Shown here in pieces: positions 43,785 through 54,524 of a stretch of 64,000 bases of DNA; the stretch's first letter is position 1, and each line of letters starts with the position of its first letter. Under the pieces are notes generated by a model, which searched no databases, was not told the origin of the DNA, and saw only the letters and a list, made by a program, of their open reading frames with translations. The translations under genes were made by a program, and so were the position numbers. Source of the stretch: Mesostigma viride (lineage: Eukaryota > Streptophyta > Mesostigmatophyceae > Mesostigmatales > Mesostigmataceae); assembly GCA_009746045.1 (NCBI GenBank), contig RPFO01000026.1, forward strand, positions 1,051,015 through 1,115,014, written 5' to 3'.

Positions 43785-45330
43785 TCATGCACTGACACGG
43801 ATACCATAGGGATTCATATTCTCAAATAGTAGCTGGTATTGTGGGCCAGCTGCATCCCTCAGCTTGGTTAAGGCATCTGCTGGGTTTTCTTCATCTTCCA
43901 CATGATGCCAGCTGGAGAAGTAGGTTGCCTCCTGTTTGAGGATCACCCAATCCAGGTCAGTGTGGACAGCAGCAGAGACAGATTTCTTGGTTAGAAAACT
44001 GACCACAGAGTAGCTGTCAGTATAGAGATGTGAGATGACATTGCATGTGCTGCCTGCCTGGGTTTGTAGCCAGGCATGAGCATGTGCTGCAGGGAACGAG
44101 CATGCAATGCAGCAGACACCACAGCACGACATTCAGCTGAGTTGCTGCTGCCAGGTTTTCTGCGGTGTAGCCTGCTGTACCAGGAAGTGAGGGACATGTA
44201 ATCTGACCTGTTGGTGAGAAAAAACAGCCCTGATTCCCGTGCCCCCATCTGATTGATTGTTCTGCTCTCCATGGAGCTGTCCATGACACTGTGGATATGA
44301 ACGTCTTCCATCAGATTCAGACCATTGAGGATGAGCTAGGGAGGGCAATCATTGACCAACTTCCTGATTTGACTGCATTTGATTTGGCTGCATTTTTTAC
44401 TAGAACATCATGGGTGACCCTGCTTATGACAGCTAAGGGAGCCCCACAGATGGCTGACCACCACCCCAGTTTGCCCTGAACAGTGGCACACATGTGTAGG
44501 GGGAGGTAGTTTTGTTGCAGCAGATCTAGACAATCTTGAATATATTCTGCAGGAGGAGAGAGAGAGCAGACCCACTGATCCTGCTGCCTGTGCAGCTGCA
44601 ACATGATGCCACAGATCTGGATGGGGGTGGTGCTCAATTCCACCTGTTTGCCAATCTCATATGATTCCTGGACCTGCTGAATAAATTTTTCCACCTCAGC
44701 TCTAGGCCCACAAATGAGTTGGTCATCTCCATGCCACACAAAGAACAGCAGTCCAGAGGGGGTGGGTACAACAAAAAAGCAAGGGTCCAGGTCATCATAC
44801 GTGGCCTTGAGCTTTTTGAATACTTCCTCTGCTGAGTCTCTGAAAATTTTGGGGGCACTGACAAGCCCTTCCACCCCAATGTTGATGATAAGGTGGGGCT
44901 CATCAATGTAAGGTTTCCACACAGCTGGGGTGTCTACCACGTACACCTTCCCTTTCCACACAGATTCAGCCTTTTCTGGGTCCCCCCTGAGGAAGGCCCT
45001 TTTAATATCAGTGGCTTTGCAGACATAGTCTTGGCCTGCGTTGAGGTTGTGGAGGAATAGGGAGAGCATGATCCTGAGTGAGGCTTGTTGCAGCCCAGGT
45101 GTGTAGGTTTCCCCTTTTGGCAGTGTGGATGTCCCCTTTAATTCTGTGACACATGGTCTGGCATGGAAGATTGGGGAGCCCACTTTAATTGTGGTTTTTG
45201 TTTGAGAACAAAGAGCTTTTTGGCTCCCTCTGGCACGTCCCATGAAGGGGTGACAGGAGGTTTGTATTGAGGGTTTTTGGGGTTGGGCAGGACCCATTCC
45301 TGCCTGGCTTGGTGGACAATGGCCATCAGC
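43785..45330 (-). pseudogene. A1 Pol fragment: reverse transcriptase and RNase H (frameshifted)
   Basis: A 326-codon ORF (45297-44317) holds the RT: KATDIKRAFLRGDPEKAE (motif A), FFVWHGDDQLICGPR (motif C, HGDD) and VQGKLGWWSAICGAPLAV. RNase H follows in other frames: NSAECRAVVSAALHARS and LYTDSYSVVSFLTKK with NPADALTKLRDAAG. Compared with A2 it lacks nine bases near 45212 and has a two-base insertion near 45192 that breaks the frame with the N-terminal part. Confidence 0.8.
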
Positions 45331-45913
45331 TGTTATATTATAGGTTTCAGCTCGCAGTCACATGGAAATAATTAATGATTGTGTGCCGGTACTTAGCCAT
45401 TTTGTGGTTCGAGGCGTTCGGGTTAATTCAGCGCATTGGGACTTAGCCGTTTTGAGGTTCGGCTGAATTTTGGCTTGTGTGATCCACAACGATTTAAGTT
45501 ACGCTGTGTGCGTTATGCCTCGTGAGTTACGCCCTAGACTTTGGCTGTGCGGCACTGGTCCGGTACTGAGGTGCGGACTAGGATTCTGGGTACTGCCGGC
45601 TGGCGTGACAAGTGGCGAGATACTGGTGTGTGTCGATTGGTCGGTACTCGGCTGGTGTGTTGTAACGGAGATGTGTAACGGAGATGCGTTCCCAGGCTTG
45701 CGTCGGTGCCTAGCGCCGCAGGCTAGCCTAGCCGCCTGACAGACGATGATGATCCAAAAGCCAGCATTGTGTTGCGGCGGTCCAACGGTTGTTGCTGCTA
45801 TGCTGGCAATGGCTATGGTTGCGCTGGTAAATTAAGCTGGGGGCTTGGCTCTGAGTTTGTAACCTGATTACCGTAAAATTATCCTTTAATAAAATTCGAA
45901 CTCGATTTTAACA
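45331..45913 (+). repeat. Element B 5' LTR (583 bp)
   Basis: Begins TGTTATATTATAGG and ends GATTTTAACA. The bases that follow (TGTACTAGGACGGGG) do not start with TGG, so no ordinary tRNA-3'-end primer site is obvious; an internal tRNA fragment could prime instead. Confidence 0.93.
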
Positions 45914-45953
45914 TGTACTAGGACGGGGTTAATTAATAAGGAAAAACGTAGCA

Positions 45954-47165
45954 ATGTCGGATCAAGAACAAGAAGAGACGGATTCGAGAAAGCGTACTGG
46001 GTGGAAGGATTTAAGAAATGAGAAGAATTTGATAGAGCTGTGCAAAACACGAGTCGGGACAATTCCTCTTGATGCGGCAGTGACATTGGTAGAGGATTTC
46101 TGTGACAGGTTTGAGGCGTTTGTGGCGGATCATGCAGATAAAACCGAGGATCTGTATGGGCTATTCCGGGATGCCGGAATGTTTAGAGCCGACAACGCCA
46201 TTCTAGTAAATTGCCTGCGCTCCTGCCGTGACGAGAAAATCGAGGGCGCTGCAATTGGAGGTAGGTTGCGTGCAGCACTTCTTGAATCGAAAGCATCTGC
46301 CAAGTCTCGTCATGTTGGCATTTATAATTGGGTGCCGAAGCGTCCCTACACACTCGACCTTCTCGCTTTGAGAAATGCGAGAAACGAGAGTGTAAAGGAT
46401 GGCATTCCGGTGGTGGAACTGGCGGTGGTGGACCGTTATGTTCGCAATGCCAAGGACCTTAATTTCCAGAATGCCATGGCAGCTCTCAAGCGTGAGAAAG
46501 CCGAGGATGATCTCAATAAGGCGATTGAGGTTATCACGGGCATTGTCGAGGGTGAGGAGAGGGACATGGTGGCCCAACTGCGGGCCCAAGGTAAGCTCAA
46601 TGAGCTGGGTCTGATTTCCCCTGCATTACCGCCTGTCGCTGTGAATTCCATTCCTTCTTCTGGTGGTGCCCAAGGTGGTGCTGCTAAAGCGCCGGATGGG
46701 GGCAAGGTGGCCGCCATTGCGGGCGGTGGTGGCTCTAGCGGCGCGGGGCCCAGCGGGCCTCGGGGCAATGGGGGCCCGATGCGTAGGGGCAATAAGGGCA
46801 GCTTCAGCCGAGCGCAGCGCATGCCTGGGAAGCGATGGCAGCAAGGTAGACAGCAGCCATACCCGCAGCAGCAGCAGCATGCACAACAGCCTGCAGCTGC
46901 GTCGCCGTATCAGCAGCAACAGCGCTCGCAGCAGCAGCAGCAGCAGCAGCAGCGTGCACAGCCGGCGGTGCATGGGGCATGCTTTGTGTGTGGGAAGTCG
47001 GGACACATGGCAGCCAATTGCTATCACAGGCACAAGGACACTCTCCAGGCACGCAGCAACGCCAACTCGCAAGCACCAGCGGTGTGTCACAGGTGTGGGC
47101 AGCCAGGGCACTTTGCGAGGGACACTCACCTGTGCCCAGCGGCCCAGGGCGGTGGCCGTAGGTGA
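45954..47165 (+). CDS. Element B Gag with two CCHC-type zinc knuckles
   Basis: The 403-codon ORF starts at ATG 45954, 41 bp after the LTR. The N-terminal ~215 residues are mostly helical and charged (RTGWKDLRNEKNLIELCK ... ALKREKAEDDLNKAIEV), as in copia Gag capsids. A Gly-rich and Gln-rich linker follows. Knuckle 1 is CFVCGKSGHMAANC (CX2CX4HX4C) at about 46978-47020. Knuckle 2, CHRCGQPGHFARDTHLC, lacks the canonical last Cys spacing. The ORF stops at TGA 47163-47165, and the same frame continues directly as pol. Confidence 0.88.
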   Translation: MSDQEQEETDSRKRTGWKDLRNEKNLIELCKTRVGTIPLDAAVTLVEDFCDRFEAFVADHADKTEDLYGLFRDAGMFRADNAILVNCLRSCRDEKIEGAAIGGRLRAALLESKASAKSRHVGIYNWVPKRPYTLDLLALRNARNESVKDGIPVVELAVVDRYVRNAKDLNFQNAMAALKREKAEDDLNKAIEVITGIVEGEERDMVAQLRAQGKLNELGLISPALPPVAVNSIPSSGGAQGGAAKAPDGGKVAAIAGGGGSSGAGPSGPRGNGGPMRRGNKGSFSRAQRMPGKRWQQGRQQPYPQQQQHAQQPAAASPYQQQQRSQQQQQQQQRAQPAVHGACFVCGKSGHMAANCYHRHKDTLQARSNANSQAPAVCHRCGQPGHFARDTHLCPAAQGGGRR

Positions 47166-47168
47166 CTA
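47163..47168 (+). promoter_or_regulatory. Gag-pol junction: UGA CUA readthrough context
   Basis: The gag stop is UGA followed by CUA, and pol continues in the same frame (CTA GGT GAG GTT GGC ATG). UGA-CUA is the known efficient readthrough context of several plant and animal virus genes and some cellular genes. Readthrough would produce a Gag-Pol fusion. The alternatives are reinitiation at ATG 47181 or a chance nonsense mutation in this copy. Confidence 0.55.
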
Positions 47169-47180
47169 GGTGAGGTTGGC

Positions 47181-49379
47181 ATGCGGGCTGGTGCAGGGGA
47201 GGCCAGCTCGACCCCCCAGGTGTACTCACCCTACCTGGGTGCTCAGGTGGCGGTGCTAGCAGGCACTAGGGAGAAGGGGGGCCACCTGGAGCATGGGACA
47301 GCTGCAGAAGGGGGAAGGGCAGTGTCTCAGGGGATGGGGAATGAGTGGGTTGGAGGCGCTGCAGGGGGGCACACCGCAGCGGGCGGGCCGCCGGTAGGTG
47401 GTACCTCACCAGACCCTAGTTCAGCACATGTGAATGGTGCGGCGTGCGGTGAGGCAGCCGGGTCGCTCAGTGTACTTAACATGGCCACACGGTTACACAA
47501 AGCACTAGGGCATGGGCATGCGGGTGAGGAGTGGGCAGCCATGCTAGGGTTCACAGACTTAGTGGATATGTGCAAGCAGGTGTGGTTAAGGTGTCGCAAA
47601 TGTCAGGAGCGGGCACCTAAACCGCACAAGTTCCATGCACGTAGGCCAGAGTTTGAGCGAGGTGTGGTGCAGTGTGATGTATTCATGTATGACGACAGAG
47701 ACTACGTGCTTGCAGTGGGCAGGTTCTCCAGGTACAAGGTCATGGTGCCACTTGAGCGCAAGCTGAAGGAGCACTTGTGTGATGCATTGCGTCTCATCAG
47801 GTCCAAGTTTGGTGTGGCATCTGTGTTGGAGTGCGATCAGCAGTTTGAGTGCTGTGTGGGTGAGCCGGGTGTGGGGAAGATAGAACTTGCTGGGGTAGCT
47901 GACCACGAGCACCAGGGTCTTGTCGAGCGCCACATACAGACATCGAAGCAGGTGATGGCATGCATGGAGAAGATGAGAACAGGCTCGTATCGTGAGAGGC
48001 TGGTGATCTGCAATGAGATAGAGCAATGTCTCAACAACCGTGTAATGGTCAAGGTGTTGGGTGGGCAGGTGGCAGTCACGCCTAAGGGAGTGGAGATGGG
48101 CTTGTTGTCACCTGAGGCTGTGGAAGAGTACAGGGATTATTTGAGCGATCGTTACGTGCGCATGGTAAAGATGGACCTGCGACGTGGACAGGTTTATGTG
48201 CCGTGCGTGAACGCCAGGGTCTGGGCCTACGCGGAGGGCAGTCATGGAAAACGGGGCCTATGGAGAGGTCCCGGTGTGGTCAAGGAGATCGATCCTGATC
48301 ACATGCTTGCTTCGGTAGCGCTAGAGGACAGTTGCTACGACAAGCTGCTAGCGTGGAAACACCTGCGCCCCTACTATGACGGGCTGGGGCCGCCAGACCC
48401 ACCCGCTGAGGAAGGTGTTAGGGACCCCAGTGTGCAGGCTGGGGGTGAGGCGGGGGATCCCGGGGCTGCAGGGGGGGTGAGGGAGGGGGGTGGGCCTGAT
48501 CAACCTACTCGCTCCCTTTCGCCGGAAGCTGGGTTGCCACCTTCCAAGGGCGGTCCCGCTAGCGTGGGGTCGGGCGGTTCGGGGGTTGCCCCAGCCGTTG
48601 ACGACCAGGAGAAGCAGCGCGCCGCGGTACTAGCCCGCCTAGTGGAGCGCCTGCAGGAAGCTCGACGCGCTGCCACGGTGGGCGAGCAGCGGCAGTTGGG
48701 GGGCAACATCTCGCGGGCCGGCAAGGAGCGGGTGGCCGAAGGTGGGATGGTACCACGGTCCGGTGAGGCGGGTGAGCCAGCCGAAGGTGGGGTTGCACGG
48801 GCCGGCGATGCTGGGGCATTGACCGCAGGTGCGGGGCAGCAGGCTGGTGGCGTTGGCGGGTTGGCCGACGCGGGGCCTATATTGCCGAGTGAGGGCGATA
48901 GCCCCATGGACGACAGCGAGGCTGTCGAGGAGAGAGGTGAGCCAGGTGAGCTGGTGGCTGCGGTCTCTAAGCTTGCCAACTGGTATTCGGACGGGCTGGG
49001 TAGTTGTCGATTGGAAGTGGACACTGACGCGGTGGTGTGCTTGCTGGGTGAGGGAGTAGCCAGGCATCTGCCGTGCACTGCGTCCAGGTGGAGGTATGTG
49101 GAGGACTTCTCCGGGTTAGTGAGGATGCCGGTGCGGGGTGAGGTAATGCTGACGATCTTGGGGAGGGAGACGCCGTTTTGCGTGCTCGAGGGGTATGATG
49201 GACCCGCCATTTTGGGACTTCCTTTCCTGGACCATCCTGATGTGCGGATTCAGAGCTCATTGCTAACCCGAGTAGGTCACGGGTCGATAGAGCTACAGTC
49301 TTACAAGTCAGTCGAGTCTCTCAGTCGCATTTGCAGCACAGTGGCTAGGCTAGCAGCACTGTCGGGTACGGAGGGTGTA
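47181..49379 (+). CDS. Element B Pol, first part: integrase and retropepsin-like domain
   Basis: Same frame as gag; interrupted at GTA (49377-49379) by element C. After a low-complexity leader comes the HHCC zinc module (TRLHKALGHGHAG ... RCRKCQERAPKPHKF). The integrase core follows with VVQCDVFMYDDRDY, SVLECDQQFECC and HQGLVERHIQTSKQ (D, D, E), then a C-terminal barrel (VWAYAEGSHGKRGLWRGPGV). A long Gly/Ala/Glu linker is followed by a retropepsin-like block: RLEVDTDAVVCLLGEGV (D-T-D at 49020-49028), RYVEDFSGLVRMPVRGEVML and PAILGLPFLDHPDVRI. The protease-like domain therefore follows the integrase. No DTG/DSG motif is present between the Gag knuckles and the integrase. Confidence 0.88.
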
Positions 49380-49416
49380 CAGTACCAACCCGCGGTAACG
49401 CAACTAGTTACGCAAC

Positions 49417-50529
49417 AATGGTACTTTCCACGGCGACCGATCGAATGTTTGTTGCGTAACTACCAAGGACCGATACGGCCCAAAGTGGTGGCGAATTTCG
49501 TACTTGAAGTTCCGCACGAGACAGACTGACTGACTTGTTACGAGCTGACCACCGGCCCAACACGTAATGTACCTACAGAAGTACAGAACGTAAAAGGGGC
49601 CTGGCTGTGTAGTGTATACGTGCGAAGGTGGCCATGGCGGTGCGCGTTCCATGAAAACTTGCCTAATTTGTCGGCCGAAATGCAAAAAAGTTATGGAGAT
49701 CGATGCTGTATGAAAGATACTCCAAAAGATGTTTTGTTGACGAAATATGCATTAGGTATGAAAGACCGCTGCCCTTCTTTAACCCACGGTTGCGAGGGGG
49801 TCTGATTCGCAAATCTGGCCGCGATGAATATATTAGATTGGTTTCTTGCCAGAGTGATAGCCAAGATTCCTGGTATTGAACGACGCAGAAGGGAGGGGTT
49901 TAAAGTGAGGAAATAGGAATCAAGCGAATTAGCTTTGATTTGTGGCCATTTCCGGTTTCCTTCGGAGGTAAAGTAAGCAGGCCTGCGCGAAGCGCATTCC
50001 AGCCTGCCATGGTTAACTCGCTTTCCTCGCGTGCCAGGCAGGTAATCAGGCCTGCTGCGGAAGGCTCTTTTTCTGCACCTCATCTACCAATCTGTTTGCG
50101 CTTGAACAGTCCGTTATGGCTTGGTTTTAGCGTCATCTCCGGGATGTTCTTACCGTTTTGTTCGCCGTTTTGTTTCCTCGCCAAATTTCCCGCAGCTTTT
50201 GCTATTTTGACTAACGTTTCCGGTGGCGTGCTTGTAAGATTGTCGAGAACTGGCCAGGAAGACATTGATTTTGCTGCACGTGCTTCATTTATTTTTTAAA
50301 GTTTGTATTAGAGAGTCTATATTGCGTAGTCAGGAAACCGACCTGACCTGCCTGGTGGCGGCGTCCTTGTTCCAAGAAGCGTGCAAAAGACTGGTCAGTT
50401 TCTAGGCGTTATTGCTGTTATTAACGGCATTGCTACATTTTAATCAGATTTTACTTTTCTCAGCATGCCATCTGCAAATTTTGTGGTCCATGCCTTACAT
50501 GCATTCAGGCGTGCTGAATGCCTTGTAAT
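49417..50529. other. Left interior of element C, no gene recognised
   Basis: A second GTTGCGTAACTA motif lies just inside the TIR (49450-49461). An ORF of 61 codons (49620-49805) and a 119-codon ORF (49940-50299) have no recognisable domain. Confidence 0.4.
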
Positions 50530-51150
50530 CCATAAGCCCCGTGCTTTGTGGATGGTGGTTGGACATTACTGTAGGAGGTGATGGCGTATGTGCGTGGATG
50601 GTGCTTGAATGGTGGGGGGCTGCAGCAATGCGTGTGTGGATGGTGGTTGGATGGCGAGGGATTGCTGCCATGCATGCACTAATGGTTGTTTGATGGTGGT
50701 GGGCTGCAGCCATGTGTGTGTGGATGATGGTTGGATGGTGGGGGGTTGCAGCCATGTGTTGTGCGTGGATGGTGGTTGGATTGTGGGGGGTTCAGCCATG
50801 CATGCGTGGATGGTGGTTGGATGGTGAGGTTTTGCTGCCATGCATGCGTGCCGATGGTGGTTTGATGGTGGGGGGTTGCAGCCATGTGTGCGTGGATGGT
50901 GGTTGGAAGATGGGGGGTTGCAGCCATGTGTGCGTGCATGGTGGTTGGATGGTGGGGGGTGCAGCCATGCATGCGTGGATGGTGGTTGGATGGTGGGGGG
51001 ATGCTGCCATGCATGCATTAATGGTTGTTTGATGGTGGTGGGCTGCAGCCATGTGTGCGTGGATGATGGTTTGATAGTGGGGGGTTGCAGCCATGCGTGC
51101 GTGGATGGTAGTTGGATGATGGGGGTGTAGGGAGTCCTTGCATGATGGTG
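50530..51150 (+). repeat. Minisatellite, ~42-bp unit with higher-order period of ~340 bp
   Basis: The unit reads about TTGCAGCCATG(TG)TGCGTGG then ATGGTGGTTGGATGGTGGGG, repeated about 14 times. A variant starting TGCTGCCATGCATGC occurs every fourth unit (50662, 50834, 51002). The block from 50655 is nearly repeated from 50995, so units are grouped in eights. Confidence 0.88.
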
Positions 51151-51244
51151 GGGATGTAGGGACTTCTTGATACTTCTAATAAGTCATGGATTATAATTAA
51201 TGGATTAAAGTAAGCTTACTGATTAAATGAGACGAAATTTAGTT

Positions 51245-51560
51245 GAATTGACAATTGACAATTGACAATTCAATTGACAATTCAATTGACAACTCAATTG
51301 ACAATTCAATTGACAATTCAATTCAATCAATTCAATTCAATTCAATTCAATTCAATTCAATTCAATTCAATTCAATTCAATTCAATTCAATTCAATTCAA
51401 TTCAATTCAATTCAATTCAATTCAATTCAATTCAATTCAATTCAATTCAATTCAATTCAATTCAATTCAATTCAATTCAATTCAATTCAATTCAATTCAA
51501 TTCAATTCAATTCAAGTCAGTTCAGTTCAATTCAATTCTATTCAATTTAAATAATTCAAT
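51245..51560 (+). repeat. (CAATTGA)n then (TTCAA)n microsatellite
   Basis: CAATTGACAATT-type repeats (51245-51315) change to about 40 copies of the pentamer TTCAA (51316-51515) and then imperfect copies. The same pentamer forms the short tail of the LINE-like copy at 10048-10066. All frames are open; no gene. Confidence 0.95.
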
Positions 51561-51604
51561 TCAACTTCGCATAGTCTAGCCGTAAATTTCCTGGATCATG
51601 AACA

Positions 51605-51790
51605 ATGGGCAGTTGCAACCACCATCCATGCACGCATGGCTGCACCCCCCACCATCCCACCACCATCCACGCATGCATGGCTGCAACCCCCCACCATCCC
51701 ACCACCATCCATGCACACATGGCAGCAAATCCTCACCATCCAACCACTATTTATCCACGCACGCTAGCTGCAGCCCCCAACCATCCAACC
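51605..51790 (-). repeat. Inverted block of the ~42-bp minisatellite
   Basis: The reverse complement of the 50530-51150 unit (ACCACCATCCATGCACGCAT, then GGCTGCA-CCCCCCACCATCC) is present in about four copies. The two blocks lie head to head around the TTCAA array. Confidence 0.88.
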
Positions 51791-51811
51791 ATCACAACCC
51801 TAAACCCTAAA

Positions 51812-52669
51812 CAGTTGTAAGCCCAGCTCAGCATCTTATAATCCTCCTCCTCCTGGCTAAACTGTTTATTTCGACATGACATGGCCAGCATACTGACTGG
51901 CACATTATGCCCATGGTTTGTCACCAAGATTTTCTATCACCCGTATAAGCTTGAAAGCACCCTTGAAGCAGCCCATGGCCAAACAATCACGCAATATGAA
52001 CGTAGCAAAAGAATAAATAACATCTATGAATGTTATTCAACGCATTTAGCGTTAGAAACATGCACTACCACACCATGGTGTGGCATTTGCATGGTAAAAA
52101 AAGAGGGCTTTAGAGAGGGCCAGGCAACGGTCGAGAAAGATCATCAAGGCTGAAAAGTGACAACGCCTCACAAGATTAAATTCATTTACAAACGTCAGGA
52201 AACCATGGGGGAACGATAAACCAGCCATACCTTGCATGGCTAACGTTACCTTGGCCCAGGCAGTGCCCGCAAAAGCGGCACTTTGCGGCACACAAGCTGT
52301 GATGTGACAGAGTGGTCAAAATCGTCAAATCTTTACTGCCGCTGCCTATATTCAACGACGATGCATGATAACAAGTAATTAAATAAACCTAGACACCCGC
52401 CGGGTTGCGCCGTAAAGCACTTGTAGTAATCAATTCCGTCGAACCTGCCTGATCGCAGTTTTTCCCAGCAAGAACACTGACGGCACGTGGTAAATCGCAT
52501 CCCCGCGAGCTAAAAATTGATCCGAATCATATTTGGGACGTATAAGCTCTATTTCCTGAGTTTGGCCGGGAAATTCGTCCGCAAACGTACAGTAAATTGC
52601 AAGCACGGGTGCAAAGCCGCCATGGCTAAGTCGTGCATTTCCGAAACGCGCACGGTGCCAATTCACGCA
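51812..52669. other. No gene recognised
   Basis: Only short chance ORFs (for example 51881-52153) are present. Two plant-type telomere units CCCTAAA precede it at 51798-51811. Confidence 0.4.
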
Positions 52670-53085
52670 CTTCAGGTTGCACGGTGTGGTCGTGCGATTC
52701 TGAGAAGTGCGCACCCGGGGGGAAACCGGCCCCTTGCGCACTCCCTAGTTACGCACTCCCTAGTAAAGTCGATAGATTGCGTACCTACACCTTTGGAAAT
52801 GGCATTGTTTTCTTTCAAACGCACACTCCAGGTTGCGCGCGGTGTGGTTGTGCGATTCTGAGAAGTGCGCACCCGGGGGGAAACCGGCCCCTTGCGCACT
52901 CCCTAGTTACGCACTCCCTAGTAAAGTCGATAGATTGCGTACCTACACCTTTGGAAATGGCATTGTTTTCTTTCAAACGCACACTCCAGGTTGCGCGCGG
53001 TGTGGTCGTGCGATTCTGAGAAGTGCGCACCCGGGGGAAAACCGGCCCCTTGAGCACGCAAGTCGGTAGATTGCGTACCTTGGGA
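52670..53085 (+). repeat. Tandem repeat, 156-158-bp unit, about 2.6 copies
   Basis: Units start with CAGGTTGC at 52673, 52829 and 52987. They contain GATTCTGAGAAGTGCGCACC, ACCGGCCCCTTG, CACTCCCTAGT (twice) and CTTTGGAAATGGCATTGTTTT. Copies 1 and 2 are almost identical; the third diverges after its first ~75 bp. Confidence 0.9.
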
Positions 53086-53199
53086 GACGGCATTATTAGT
53101 ACTTACATATGTGTCAGAGACGGTATTAGTACATAAGTGTCAGATGAGGGTACACATGTATCGGCTTCGTTGTGGATCACGCCACTAAAATGACTAAAT

Positions 53200-53420
53200 A
53201 CAGTAAGCTTACATACCAAGCGCCGACACTTAGCGTGTGGCATGGCAGTACATAGACCGAAGTGGAGCGTGACCCACAACGACGTTGTGGGTCACGCCAC
53301 CACATAGATGTAGATACCAAGCGCCGACACGGCGTGTGGCAGTAGACCGAAGTGGAGCGTGACCCACAACGACGTTGTGGGTCACGCCACTAGCTACATA
53401 CCAACGACACTTAGCGTGTG
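53200..53420 (+). repeat. 90-bp tandem repeat carrying a 31-bp hairpin
   Basis: Two units with GCCGACAC, GCGTGTGGCA and AGACCGAAGTGGA each contain a perfect hairpin GCGTGACCCACAAC / GTTGTGGGTCACGC with a 3-nt loop (53267-53297 and 53357-53387). Confidence 0.88.
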
Positions 53421-53629
53421 GCAGACTGGTAGTAGAGCATGTACCGGGCTGTTTCTACTACATAATACACCCGGCGTGTACACCTGTGTACACCCGTAGT
53501 GTACACCCGTGTGCACCCACTTACAGGCGGACTTGTGGATGATCAATTATATTTGTTCCTTTTAAAAATGATGATTTAATGTTTATAAATTGCAAGCTAA
53601 GATCAAGTGATAATGTATTGTAATTGTTG

Positions 53630-53730
53630 TACTATCTCCGACAGGACAACAGCTATCTATCAATGACCGACAGGACAAACAGCTATCTATCATCATTGAT
53701 AGATAGCTGTTGTCCTGTCGTACGTACACG
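53630..53730. repeat. Hairpin of ACAGCTATCTATCAA units
   Basis: Two direct copies of GACAGGACA(A)ACAGCTATCTATC (53640-53692) face the inverse GATAGATAGCTGTTGTCCTGTC (53699-53720). Confidence 0.75.
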
Positions 53731-54072
53731 TGTATGTAGTATGTAATGCGTGCGCCGGACGAGGGTACACGCCGGTTCACGATGATCAAGTGTGAAAAAT
53801 ACGTACACCGCGCCCACAAATTTTTTGGTACATGCACGTTATGCACGTCCGATCCACGATTAGTACTTTACATATTAATGTGAGGATTTCGCACAAGCCA
53901 TCGTCAATGATGCTATGCTTTCAGTACATATAAACAGTCCAAGCGAACACATTATATTTCATGAGCCTGTCGGGCAAAATTAATTTTGGCGTGTATGCCA
54001 AATTTTAACACGTCGATATGCCATGGCGGACCTGGTACTACGTACTGTACGTACCGGTGGCAGCAGTTAGGA

Positions 54073-54524
54073 CCGACGTCGTGAACTTGAGTGTCCGGCG
54101 AGTGGTTATCGCCGGTAATATTGTGCGGAACCTGAGTAGCCCAAGTGGCAAAAAGGTTTCCGCACAATATTAACCTAACTAAAACCTAGCCTCTTGGGGC
54201 GAGGACGAATCACTAGGCTCGGAACACCCGTATGCATGAATATGATCGAATATAAGCATCTCGTTGGTGCAAATATCGATATGAATATGATCGAATATGA
54301 GCATCTCCTTGGTGCGCATATGATTAGAGCCGGGTGCCAAATCGGAACGAATTATTTCCCCAAATAATCCGCTTCCGAGTGGATTCGAACCTGCGCCCCG
54401 CAAGGATCCAGGTCTTAGTTAGGTTAATATTGTGCGGAAACCTTTTTGCCACTTGGGCTTCTCAGGTTCCGCACAATATTACCGGCGATAACCACTCGCC
54501 GGACACTCAAGTTCACGACGTCGG
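54073..54524. mobile_element. 452-bp foldback element: 110-bp inverted repeats, 232-bp loop
   Basis: Arms 54073-54182 and 54415-54524 are reverse complements with no indel and about one mismatch. They begin CCGACGTCGTGAACTTGAGT. Each arm itself contains an inner hairpin (TAATATTGTGCGGA / TCCGCACAATATTA). The loop has twice-repeated GAATATGATCGAATAT.AGCATCTC and, on the minus strand, a pol III B-box-like GGTTCGAATCC (54381-54391) without an A box or tRNA fold. Recognisable A2 sequence starts immediately to the right. Confidence 0.85.

Larger units (their letters stand above)
42943..45330 (-). mobile_element. Copia-like element A1 (3' portion), minus strand
   Basis: It is near-identical in reverse to element A2 (58105-60468). 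It comprises the 3' LTR (42943-43458), a 3' UTR, RNase H and reverse transcriptase back to the RT N-terminus, where element B is inserted. The A1 sequence resumes at 63595 and runs off the window. The probable target duplication next to its LTR is CGACG (42938-42942), in the LINE endonuclease. Confidence 0.88.

Noticed and set aside
50530-51150. Possible CRISPR-like array
   Set aside because: Units are contiguous with no unique spacers, and the context is eukaryotic; it is a minisatellite.
51255-51579. QFNSI / SIQFN repeat ORFs
   Set aside because: Translation of the TTCAA pentamer array.
51798-51811. Interstitial telomere (CCCTAAA)n
   Set aside because: Only two units; expected by chance in AT-rich sequence near repeats.
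54381-54391. tRNA gene on the minus strand (GGTTCGAATCC)
   Set aside because: Only a B-box-like motif is present; no A box, anticodon arm or acceptor stem could be folded, and the T-stem does not pair.
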